NCBI RefSeq assembly: GCF_021730395.1
Contig: NC_069378.1
Coordinates: 45,521,001-45,585,000, forward strand
Reading direction: 5' to 3'
DNA length: 64,000 nt
Source of the DNA: Mercenaria mercenaria
Taxonomy: Eukaryota > Mollusca > Bivalvia > Venerida > Veneridae
In this document: piece after piece, positions 24,191 through 34,268 of the stretch
Numbering within the stretch: position 1 is the stretch's first letter
Layout of the letters: each line of letters begins with the position of its first letter
Made by a program: the position numbers and the translations under genes
The notes under the pieces: model-generated
The model's database searches: none
The model's input: only the letters and a program-made list of their open reading frames with translations
What the model was told of the DNA's origin: nothing

Positions 24191-24975
24191 CCTGTTTTTA
24201 ATCTCACTGTTCCAGACAATCGTCAATACTGAATATTATTAAAGTTTGATTTAACGTCTTCTTGCTTCACAATTATTTCACAGCTGAAGTTTTTTCCATT
24301 TGTCTTGTTGATGTGCAATGCTGGTGAATTAGTTTCAAGTCACCTCTTTCTGGAATTGAATTCATCCGTAATTACCTTCTAGATGTAATATGCGGTTGTG
24401 ACATTTTCAGTATTAAAGTAAAAATAATAATTTAGTACATATGAACAATACATCAGCCTACGCAAGTCTGTACGCCTCCTGATTCATACCAAATTTCGAA
24501 ATTTCAGAAGGATTTTATTTTCTAATTGAAGGAAAGATAACGTAATTTGTTGAGATAAATTCTAGGTATACATATACAAAACGATTGTTTCCTATGAAAT
24601 ATCTTAGCCGAGCCGCTTTTTGTCCACGTCAATTTCTTGATTCTGTGATATATTGATATCCTGAATGTATTATAACAATCCACTCATACATAAGCCAAAT
24701 TTGAACTTTACAAAAAAGGTGTCACAAATGGCTTAAATACCGTGAAATGCCAACCAGAATCGATTTTTGATGATGGATTTATGAAATATCCAGATATTTT
24801 GTAAATTCAAAAACGTTCCTATTAACGCATTCAGAGTTCGTTGGTATATAGTATTATATTAAATGAGAAGTCAATGAAAACCCTTGCATCAAATGGTCAG
24901 TACTGACGAAAAGATTTGATAATAAAACATTGACAAAATGCAGCAAATACATACACAACATTAACCAAGATGCCA
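24191..24975 (-). promoter_or_regulatory. 5' flank of P450 copy 1, shared with copy 2
   Basis: The DNA upstream of the start codon aligns closely with that upstream of copy 2 (63454 to the window end), with shared landmarks such as TTATTAAAGTTTGATT, CACAATTATTTCACAGCTGA, TGATGTGCAATGCTGGTGAA and CCTACGCAAGTCTGTACGCC. I see no clear TATA box or initiator, so the transcription start and any 5' non-coding exon are unknown. The similarity means promoter DNA was duplicated with the gene. Confidence 0.5.
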
Positions 24976-24979
24976 ATAG

Positions 24980-25350
24980 TCTTTATATTTGCGAAGATTG
25001 ACTTCACTTTAGCTCTTGATCGATTTCAAGACCATCCAAATTGTACGCTAGGTGCCAATATTTCTTTACTTATTACTTTAACGTACAATTTTAGCCCCGG
25101 TAATAGACATACGATTTCTCCGTTTTCACATAATGGCTTTTAGCACTTTTTTGGAAGAGAAACATAACAAAACGAACTATGTGAAAGGAAAATGGTTCAT
25201 TCTCTGTTATATATTTATAGTACATATGTCGTTCTGCAATACTGTCGGAATAGCATATAAATTTATCAAGAGTCCAAAAATAACTCCATTAGCTGCGATA
25301 TATATCTATCAAGACGCAGTTTAATATTTTAAATGATCCAAAACGCCGCA
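24980..25350. repeat. Diverged block A of a three-copy non-coding repeat
   Basis: Contains ATTTCAAGACCATCC, GTACGCTAGGTGCCAATATT, TCTTTACTTATTACTTTAAC and ATGGCTTTTAGCAC. The same series recurs, diverged, at 27130-27460 and 30740-31050. No reading frame is conserved across the three. Confidence 0.6.
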
Positions 25351-26159
25351 GAGTAAAATTTAGCTGTTTGTATCATACAGCACTGCCGCAAAACTTTTGA
25401 AGGCAGACTTTATTTCAACTTGTATCAGTTTATTACACACAATGATATAGATCATCATGGTAAGTTTCCGCTTCCATAAAAATATACAATATATTTGGCT
25501 CTTCAAAAAAAAATTAAAAACATAGAATGTCATAAAATTATCGTAAAGTTTTTACTTTGCGGGTTTTTGATATATACTGTTTATTTAAAAGTCTTAAAAG
25601 TTCACCAGGAATTTTGCTGTTTATCCTTACAAGTTATTCAACAGGGTATTAAATGGAGATAAATAATTATAATACGGCAAATGATCGCCTCTGTTTCTCC
25701 CTTTCCTAAAATCTTTGACAGATTTAGACAGCTCTAGCCATATAGATGGTACATAAACAATGACTAACGTAAGGACGATTAGCTTGGAATAGCCTTACCT
25801 CTTACCATATCATTTCAATGCAGAATTTTAGAAGTGAAGTAAAAAGCTTTTTCTGATATACAATTTTCCACTGTTTTAAGTACTTACAAAATTCATCTTT
25901 ATTTTGTGGACAAGGGGTACATACAACAAACTAACAACGAAGAAAATGTATGTATGTAATAATCGTTTCGTCGTCCTACCTCACTCATTTTAACCTCTGA
26001 CTATTACCCGCATAATTTATATTACAAAATAATCATTTTAACATAATTTGAACAAAATTTCTATCGTCAAACATTTCATTACTCACCGCCTTCGGTCGGA
26101 TCATTCCCTGTCGAATAAACTACAAAAGACAATCTTCGTTACAACGGATATAAAATTTT

Positions 26160-26340
26160 CCTGTGAGGAAGCTATCCAGCTGGCTTACGGAAGGTCGGTG
26201 GTTCTACCCAGGTGCCCGCTCGTGATGAAATAATGCACGGAGGGGCACGTGGGGTCTTCCTCCACCATTAAAGCTTGAAAGTCGCCATATGACCTAAAAT
26301 TGTGTCGGTGCAACGTTAAACCCAACACAACAAAAACAAA
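26160..26340 (+). repeat. 5'-truncated SINE copy (family of 62833-63099)
   Basis: Begins inside the family at CTGTGAGGAAGCTATCCAGC and runs through TGGCTTACGGAAGGTCGGTG, GTTCTACCCAGGTGCCCGCT, CTCCACCATTAAAGCTTGAA, GTGTCGGTGCAACGTTAAAC to an A/C-rich tail (CCCAACACAACAAAAACAAA). The tRNA-like head is missing, as after incomplete reverse transcription. Confidence 0.85.
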
Positions 26341-26352
26341 AATTCCGCAAAA

Positions 26353-26577
26353 TTAGATAGATAAATATGAAACGTACATTGTGTCTAAATTATCTCGTAA
26401 ATAATACTGTCTTAAATGATCACACAAATGACTAAAATTAGGTTTTCTGCATTTAACGATCAATAACTTGTAAGTTAAAAAATCATCTTCAATGTACGTA
26501 CTGAAACGTATTTCACTGTCATTTTCAATGGCAAAAGTTTTAAGAAGTGCAGCGAGTAGTTGATTTAAAAATGCCAA
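26353..26577 (-). other. Unassigned ORF, 74 codons, possible exon
   Basis: Minus-strand ORF (MAFLNQLLAALLKTFAIEND... to ...LDTMYVSYLSI) with a balanced, protein-like composition, unlike most short ORFs here. No family recognised, no adjoining exon found. It may be chance. Confidence 0.15.
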
Positions 26578-27099
26578 TACACATTTAACGCATATATATA
26601 AGTCTGAAAAGACGGTATCACAAATAACTGTTTAGTTGCACGAGGATTGCGTGAGTAACAAAAAGATGAAAGTACATTTCCACATCTAAGAAGGATTTTA
26701 GATAAACTAGCTAAGAGCTATATTAATGCAAAATAGAAGAAATGTTACAAATATTAAAAATTTTATTTCAAAAACATACCATACTAACCAATTTACTTAT
26801 GATCTATTAATGTTCATATTTCGTTAATTTAATTAAACGAAACATCCAAAAGAAGAATTTTCTCATAATGTCATTTAAATGTCATTATGACCTTAAAAAT
26901 AATGTATATCAATTCCTCTCTGATAACATAAAAAAAGAAGATAAATTATCCGTTTTTTTCGCACAAGTAATGTAACAGTAAGCACTGATGAATACCTCGC
27001 AGTTCTATCGGAGTAAATTTCCTATCAGCCTTTCTAGTAATTAACCAGGGTACGAGAATTATCGCTACTTGGTTCTTCTTCACTTAGATATGACTGACA

Positions 27100-27460
27100 G
27101 ACCATTGCATCTTATCTACATCTTGTGGAGAAATACCTCCGTTCAGCTCCTTAGTGATTTTAAGATCATCTAACTTGCACGCAAGGTGATAATATTTCTT
27201 TCCTTATTTCGTTAACGTACATTTATAGCTATGGTAATATTTAAACATATTCTCAGTTTTCAGGTAATGGATTTTAGCACAATTGTTATGTAGAAACCAC
27301 AAAAGAATCGTAGACGAAACGGTTCATGTTCTGCTTTATTCTTTATTATATATTGTGTAATATTGTCGGTACCGAAAACAAAAACTGAAAGTATTTGCAA
27401 GTATCTTAAGACTTTTAAACTTATAATATATATATATATATAAAAACATTTAAACATTAT
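27100..27460. repeat. Diverged block B of the three-copy repeat
   Basis: Matches block A and block C (AAGATCATCTAACTTGCACG, CAAGGTGATAATATTTCTTT, CCTTATTTCGTTAACGTACA, ATGGATTTTAGCAC). Sequence before it (26940-27100) also matches 30540-30740, so B and C are part of a longer duplicated unit about 3.6 kb apart. Confidence 0.6.
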
Positions 27461-27830
27461 GAGACTTGTAGAATTTCTTGGTTATTGATTTTTATGGAAT
27501 GAAAAGTATGCGGGATATTGTAACGGTAATGCATCTCTAAAAATGTGCTGCTGTAATGTCTGTGATGTCGAGTGTATGTAGTGAAAACGAACGTTTCTGG
27601 CCAATTTTAATTATTTTACTTTACCAACAAAATGTTGATTTCAACAAATTAAAGAAAGATATACATATATAACAAAAAATATATAGTGAGCTTTTCAACA
27701 ATGGATATCCAGTTAGTATAATTTAATACTAATTTTACATCACTTCCAGCTTCGTTAATCAAAAGCATGGAATATGAAAAATAAAACGTGAGATTTTATT
27801 TATTAAATAAATAACTTGTTTTACTTCAAG

Positions 27831-27831
27831 C

Positions 27832-27862
<31 letters not shown>

Positions 27863-27873
27863 AAAAAAAAAAA
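27831..27873 (+). repeat. Poly-C/poly-A homopolymer junction
   Basis: A run of about 21 C followed directly by about 22 A. Exact lengths are likely to be unreliable or variable. The Pro/Lys-rich ORF across it is an artefact. Confidence 0.95.
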
Positions 27874-28526
27874 ATTGTTTTCCATACACTGCCCCTGATA
27901 AGAAGAATAACTTAATGTTTTTAATTGACATTCCAGGCGACCCTTATCAAGAAACCAAGATAACTATACACACAAAAAAAAACAATAACAGCAAAACATG
28001 GTATAATTTTCTGTATGTACGACATTTCAAGTAATAGTTCCATTTTTATCAGAGCCTCCTGGCAGGGAAAACATGTTAGTTTTCTGTGGATTTTCACGTC
28101 GCCCTACAAGTACCCACCGACAACTTATACATGCATTAAAATATAAACACTTTATCATTGATCGTTCGCATACAGCACAGATATGAACGCTGGAAAATAA
28201 TAATAAAACAGAACAAAACCGTGACACTAGGACAGTGGTAATTAGTTTATCATGGTGACACTTCACACATCTGATATAATATTACCTAACATCTTTACCC
28301 TGATATTTCCGTGACAATTATATCTTTCTAAATCATCTTCGCTTAAAACGGTTAAAATAATTATTCTTTCATTTGATATATTCTGTCTGATGTGAATATA
28401 TAAACCAATGCGTTTTAAACGATTATCAACATTGTGGAGATAATACATCCAGGCTACGTTACCGGTACACGTAGGTACCTGTAATGAACCACCGACTTGT
28501 CGCTTACATGTTACTAGATTTGTGTC

Positions 28527-28595
28527 TAAGATAAAAATATGCGGCAGCCACGAGCGAGGCTTTAATCCTCGGCGATAAGGTAAAATCGCATTTTT
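28527..28595 (+). repeat. Short repeat also found at 37638-37690
   Basis: AAAAATATGCGGCAGCCACG then AGCGAGGCTTTAATCC here; AAAAATATGCGGTGGCCACG then AGCGAGACTTAAATCC at 37644. The second copy sits just outside the right end of the fold-back element. Confidence 0.6.
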
Positions 28596-28842
28596 TTAAC
28601 GGCCGCCTGGTATTTGCACACGGTGTTCATTTAATTCCCCGTTCTTTTGATTAAGCCAGTGCTAGGGAGATTGGAGCAGTTGTCTGTCCCATTGCTTCCC
28701 AAGACGTATGCCAAATGAGTTTTCCGACATCATACAAAATCTCGACTTACTCTGCATAAACTCCCGTTGTAGACTCCATTAACTCCAACAGTGATATATA
28801 AATATAGATGTGTCTGATAATAAACTGCGTAAACTTTCTTAC

Positions 28843-29279
28843 GGGTGGACGGATAGCTCAGTGGTTTGCACACTGGCCTTCCAATCCTGAGGTCGGGGGT
28901 TCGATCCCCGGCAGCTACTCGGGAATTTTCAGAAACGCTTTTCAGTGTTTCCCACCCAACTAGCGGTGTACTGGTCAGGAACCCAGGCAATCCTTGCGTG
29001 TATCAGTGCTATACACTGGGCACGTTAAAGAACCAGGCTGTCTATTCGCAACGAGCTAGGCTAAGTTAGCCGGACAAGCCTTTATCTTATTTTTGATCTC
29101 TCTGTCGTGGGGGCTTTGTCTCACTCTGTCCCTCTGGTCAGATCGCTCTGTGTCTGTACTAGTAGAGGATGAATTATGCGCCCTGTGTGGCTGCATTTGA
29201 ACTATTTAAAGCGCCTTTGAACGTGAAATTGATCATGAAAAGGGCGCTATATAAATATGATATAATAATAATAATAATT
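28843..29279 (+). repeat. tRNA-derived SINE, apparently full length (~437 bp)
   Basis: The head has a pol III A-box-like string GATAGCTCAGTGG and a B-box-like GGGGGTTCGATCCCC. The body follows (CAGTGTTTCCCACCCAACTA, GGGCACGTTAAAGAACCAGG, CTCTCTGTCGTGGGGGCTTT), and the 3' end is GGGCGCTATATAAATATGAT followed by (ATA)n. Box order and tail define a plus-strand SINE; the 3' end suggests mobilisation by a LINE with a related tail, which is inference. ORFs crossing it are not genes. Confidence 0.88.
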
Positions 29280-30739
29280 ACGGAATAATAAACTTTATAC
29301 ACTATGATACACAAACAACCTTCGTCCTACAGAAAAAGAACTTACTTTAAATAAACTGATGACCGTGAAAATGTACATGTATGCAGTCCAATGTATTACG
29401 CGTTTTTTCGTCTTACCTTACATATCTTAACATCCTATCTCTGAACTGATTATCACCCGTACAATTTATATCACAAAATAATCATTTTAACAAAACTATG
29501 AAAAGTAATTTTCTATCGTCAAATATTTTATTATTCGCAAACTCCTAACTGATTATTCTCTGTAAGTTTCATTTTGTAAAATTAGTCCTTAATTTTTGAT
29601 GATTCAACGGACAATTTTCCATATTATGTTAAATACACATAATACGTACATTATGTGTATTAAATGTCGATTCTCGGTAATGATATTGAACATATTCCAT
29701 TTGCAGTTGACAGTTTCCATACTGTCAAGTTATGTCAAAAACATGCCAATTTGGTATTCAAATTGTTTTATCATGACATTTTGGAATAATGTTTTCTTTA
29801 CCTACAACATTGTTAGGAGGTAATATCAATTTGCCATAAAGATGCAGTGACTTAACCATTAAATCGAGACTGGTGCTACTTCAAACAGAGTTCTAATGCG
29901 TATGTACGTACCCTAGAAATTCGTTACTTTCTTCTTAGACAAAAATAACCATCAAATTTTATACAATGTTCCTTGCAAAAAAATACTATAAAGTTTATGG
30001 TTCATCCCATCTAGAAAGCGTAATTTCGCTAAGGCATTTTGAGAAAAGATTATATTTGCACAGCAATGTCCTCATCTTGACGAAATTTCGCTAAGAGCGA
30101 ATAGATATAAACTCATGGAATCAAGGGTAAATAGCACACGTTCGCTAGTTAGGGGATAATTGTATGTTAAAAAATTCGCTTACTCTATCACCTTAAAAGC
30201 AGAGCGGACAAGTATAACACTTTTAATCAGGAAATTATTTTCAAGTTTGCGAATAGCGTAATTCCGCTAAAACGCTGCAAAACATGTTAGTTCACGCTTT
30301 CCTTGAAAGGAAATGAATTGATAGGGAATCCTTGGAGTTATTTAGTGTTTACTTTCTTGCGTTAAAATCGCAATTCTATTTCAGATTTTTCAAGCTAAAA
30401 TATGACATATCATTGTTATATTTCATTATTTTAATTCCTATAAATTCAAAACGAGGTAGTTTTATTTTGGAATGTCATTATCTCTTTTATAATGCACTTA
30501 AAAGATTAATGTACATCCTTCAAAATTAAATTCTGAAAACACATCCCTTTCCTCGCACAAGTCATGTAAAAATGAGCATCCACACATAAACCTCATTTTT
30601 ATCAAAATAAATAGTAGTCACTTCTGACACTTATACTCATGGGCAAGGCATCAAATTGCGAATACGACTTATTCTCGCCGCCTTGTTCTTCTTTAATAAT
30701 GTGTGGCTGACAGTTAGACCATAGCATTGTGTTTATATA

Positions 30740-31050
30740 TTGTGAAACATACTTCAGTTTAGTTCTAGAGTGATTTCAAGATCTTCTCAATGGTACGCTA
30801 GGTGACAATATTTCTTTCCTTATTTCTGTAACGTACATTACAGTCCTGATAATATTTTTATATTTTCTCACTATTCGCCTAATGGATTTTACCGCAATTT
30901 TTATGTTGATGACACATCAAAGTAATAAACGTACTGAGAGACACAGTTATATATTTGTAGGACACACGTTTTTGCAATATTATCAGAAAAGCATACGAAT
31001 ACTGGAGATTAGTTATACAGACAACATTTAACGATTTATTCTAAGAAAAT
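30740..31050. repeat. Diverged block C of the three-copy repeat
   Basis: Carries TTTCAAGATCTTCTCAATGG, TACGCTAGGTGACAATATTT, CTTTCCTTATTTCTGTAACG and ATGGATTTTACCGC. Further support for a duplicated unit: 25900-26090 matches 29330-29530 (ATTACCCGCATAATTTATAT versus ATCACCCGTACAATTTATAT, both followed by AAAATAATCATTTTAAC). Confidence 0.6.
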
Positions 31051-31085
31051 ACCAGAAGTGAGTGGTACTTCCACAAGACTGCTTA

Positions 31086-31640
31086 GCCGGTGTAATGAAG
31101 TATTTCGACGCCCATAGAATAACGACCCCCCGGTCATTATACTATAGAAAATGTGACTCCTTTCCTGTAAAATATTGACTCCCCTTATAAAAAACTGACT
31201 CTCTTTGAAAACTCTATAGAATAACGACCCCCGGTCATTATTCTATAGAAAAAAACTGACCTTTCCAAGTAAAATACTGACTCCCTAAAGATGACTCCCT
31301 TTGAATCTCATAGAATAACGACCCCGGTTATTATTCTATAGAAAAAGTGACTCCTTCCATGTAAAATACTCACTGCCGAAATTACTACATTCGAACTCTC
31401 ATACAATATCGATTCCCGGACATTATTCTATTTAAAAAAGTTACTCTTTCCGTGTAAAACACCGGCTCCTACAAAGACTTTCGACGATAATATCTATTAA
31501 AAAGTGATCCCCACCAAACCTAACGGACAATATTACTAGATCTACAACTCTAATACCATCCATTGCCAATAGTTAACATTTTGATTGTACTAATACTACT
31601 GGTGCCGGTACTTCTATTGCTATTACTACATGTACTTCTT

Positions 31641-31677
<37 letters not shown>

Positions 31678-32469
31678 TACTACTACTACTACAACTGCTA
31701 CTACTGGTACTACTATACCTGCTTCCACTAATACGTATTGTACATCTACCTCTTCTTCTCCTGCTGCTGTTGTTGCTGTCACTTATTCCTCTGCTGCTGC
31801 TGCTGCTGTTGCTGCTGCTACTGCAACTGCCACTACCACTGCCACTACTACTACTACTACTACTATTACTACTTTCTATTGTTGCCGCTACCGTACTTTA
31901 CTGCCACTGCTAAGTATTGCAACTTCTATTAATACTAAGTTCTATGCTAGCAGTTTCTTGTGCAGTTTTCTTCTGAAGAATTACTTCATACCGAAGTTTG
32001 CAGGGATTATTGACACTGGTGTGTTTTGTGAACGTATTGTGAATTGTTATTTTCCTGAAAAAAAATGTATACACCAAGATACAGTGTCAAGAAATAGAAT
32101 CCCTTTTCCCGTTGCGGAATGCTCTGATTTCTGTGTCAAGTGATGGTATCTGGGGCTAATGGTCAAACGGAAGGACGGACGGACGGACGGACAAGGGAAA
32201 ATCTATATGCCCCCCTCCCCCGAGTGGGGGCATAAAATGCAGCAATTAGGCCTTAGATACATGAGTTATCACTAAATTTGACCAAATGACCGGGGGTCGT
32301 TTTTTTATGGGAGTCAATATTCTTCGTGAGGTTCAGTTTACTTCACGTGGGGGAGTCATAGTACTATGATCTGGAGGTCATAATACTATGACCGGGGGGT
32401 CACTTTTTCTATAGAATAATGACCGGGGGTCATTATTCTATGGGGGTCGAAATACTTCATTACACCGGC
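31086..32469. mobile_element. Non-autonomous DNA element with ~75-bp terminal inverted repeats
   Basis: The left end GCCGGTGTAATGAAGTATTT then CGACGCCCATAGAATAACGA is the inverted complement of the right end (...TCATTATTCTATGGGGGTCG then AAATACTTCATTACACCGGC). Sub-terminal DNA repeats a palindromic module (ATAGAATAACGACCCCGGTC then ATTATTCTATAG) at about 31115, 31208, 31313 and, decayed, 31405, with inverted copies at the right end, spaced by TGACTCC...TGTAAAATA phrases. The middle holds a trinucleotide microsatellite (31590-31900) and a (GGAC)n stretch with ATATGCCCCCCTCCCCCGAG (32173-32233). No transposase ORF. Target duplication not clear. Confidence 0.8.
31590..31900 (+). repeat. Compound trinucleotide microsatellite (ACT/GCT)n
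   Basis: Runs of TAC/ACT repeats (31640-31690, 31845-31870) and GCT repeats (31762-31820), interrupted. Overlapping Leu-, Cys- and Val-rich ORFs are frame readings of the repeat. Confidence 0.95.
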
Positions 32470-34268
32470 GTAAAGAAGAAAATACTTGCTTCTTGTAATA
32501 TTACAAGTAGCTGGTATGTGCTGCAAACCTAATGCTAAGCGGGGTAACTACATTTTTAAAGGCTTTCAACAGCTCTGCATTATAAACATTTTTTTCCGTT
32601 TTCTTCAATAACGTCATAGTTACCGACCTGCAGTTTCAACAAGGTTAAACATGTAGAAACAAGAAGTATCTTTAAGAAAGATACATGGCCGCATTAGCCA
32701 ATGCACACTTTAAGCTATGAAACCTACATGCGCCCACACTTTTACATACGATCGGGGATTTATAAAGCAAAACAAAGTGTAGTTTAACTACCGAGGTGAT
32801 TTGGGTTTACGATGTATGCTATTTCCACAGGAGTCTTGCAACGGATTATACTGTCTAACAATACAGCTCAGAGCACCTGCACATCCCTTAAGAAAATATT
32901 ATATATTCCATTCGAAACCATGCGGAAAAAGAAAATTAATTTTGTCAAAAGAAAAATCAGAGTTATGGCACCGGGTATGTGGACTTGTCTTATGATTTTG
33001 AAATCCTGTTTTAAATTCCCAAACAATATAATCTTGGTTCCCGATATAACCAAGGAACGTACTTCAGGAAGGACAGAACGGGACAAAATGTTTCTATTAT
33101 AGTACACCAACCTTGTTTGGTTTGGAATTACAACATACAAGTCACACACTTTATCTTGAAATCAAATCTGATAGTATCATTCTAATAAGTTAAACATTAC
33201 TTCATACCAAATAAAGGCAGACAGTGGTTCAATTTGTAATAGAAATCTACAAAAACTGTATTGACTATTTAGTATACCACTTACTTGACTGTCCATAAAA
33301 GATTCAATTACAAAGAGAAAAATCATTAATTTCTCGTATCTTTTGATGCAGTTAAAAATCGTAACCGACTAGCAAACACGTTCAGGTTTGTATTACTAAA
33401 ATTCAGTTCAATTTAACTCACTCTATGTAATTTTATATACCGTTGTATGTCCGCGCCAGATGCGCAGTGATTTAATTCAGTTTAACGATATAAATGCAAT
33501 TCGTATAATGTTACCAAGCTAAAGTAGTTCGTCTTTCAGGTTCCTGTTACGATGTTAATAGATTTCGACAGTCATAATCAATTTTTACGACCATGTTTGA
33601 AAGGAGAGTGTCAGTTTTCTGAAACATAGTTTAAATAGATATCTCAGAGTCACAGACGTTCAAATTACGGTACAGGTATAAAAATCCCTATATAAATCGT
33701 ACCGAAACAACTAGTGTAAGAAATTCAAATATCGTACAAAGATTGTGCTTGCAATATCAAGGGCAGAATTTATTTCAATACAAAAAGCATATAAATAATT
33801 CCATATATAATTCATATGTTTCGAAATATATTGACCTCATATAACACATTCTGAAATATTTTGTTTGTGCTTACCATAGTACTGACTTCTTCAAACCATA
33901 ATCTTAGTGTCGTTTTTTTTTTATCGCATCGATGCCTTGGTAAATTAAACACTTTGAATGGTATATTTGATCAAAACGCGGGAGCTAAATTCAGAAGTCC
34001 AGATGTCAATATGTTCTTAACTCTTAAATAAACTCATTTTCTTCGTTCGCATATACACAGCGACGAACGTTGCAGAAAAAAGCAATTTTGAATTAATTTG
34101 GTCAAGATGGATATATTTCTTATATGTTTTATCGTATAACGTAATATCTTTATTTTCACATTCGAATCTTACATAATCATTTTTCGTTGAAATCAGTGGA
34201 ACGTTCTGTCTGATGTTAATTCGTGCAAATTTACTTTGAATAAGACCGACATTTATAATGTTTGAGGG
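32470..34268. other. AT-rich intergenic sequence
   Basis: No gene supported. A part around 33280-33345 (TTACTTGACTGTCCATAAAA ... ATTTCTCGTA) resembles 38278-38335 on the other side of the fold-back element. A minus-strand ORF at 34017-34289 runs into the fold-back end and has no recognisable motif. Confidence 0.4.

Noticed and set aside
28843-28915. Possible tRNA gene
   Set aside because: A- and B-box-like strings are present, but they head a SINE body with an (ATA)n tail and no clean acceptor stem was seen.
31563-31913. Leu-rich, Cys-rich and Val-rich ORFs on both strands
   Set aside because: Translations of an (ACT/GCT) trinucleotide microsatellite; no start context, splicing or family.
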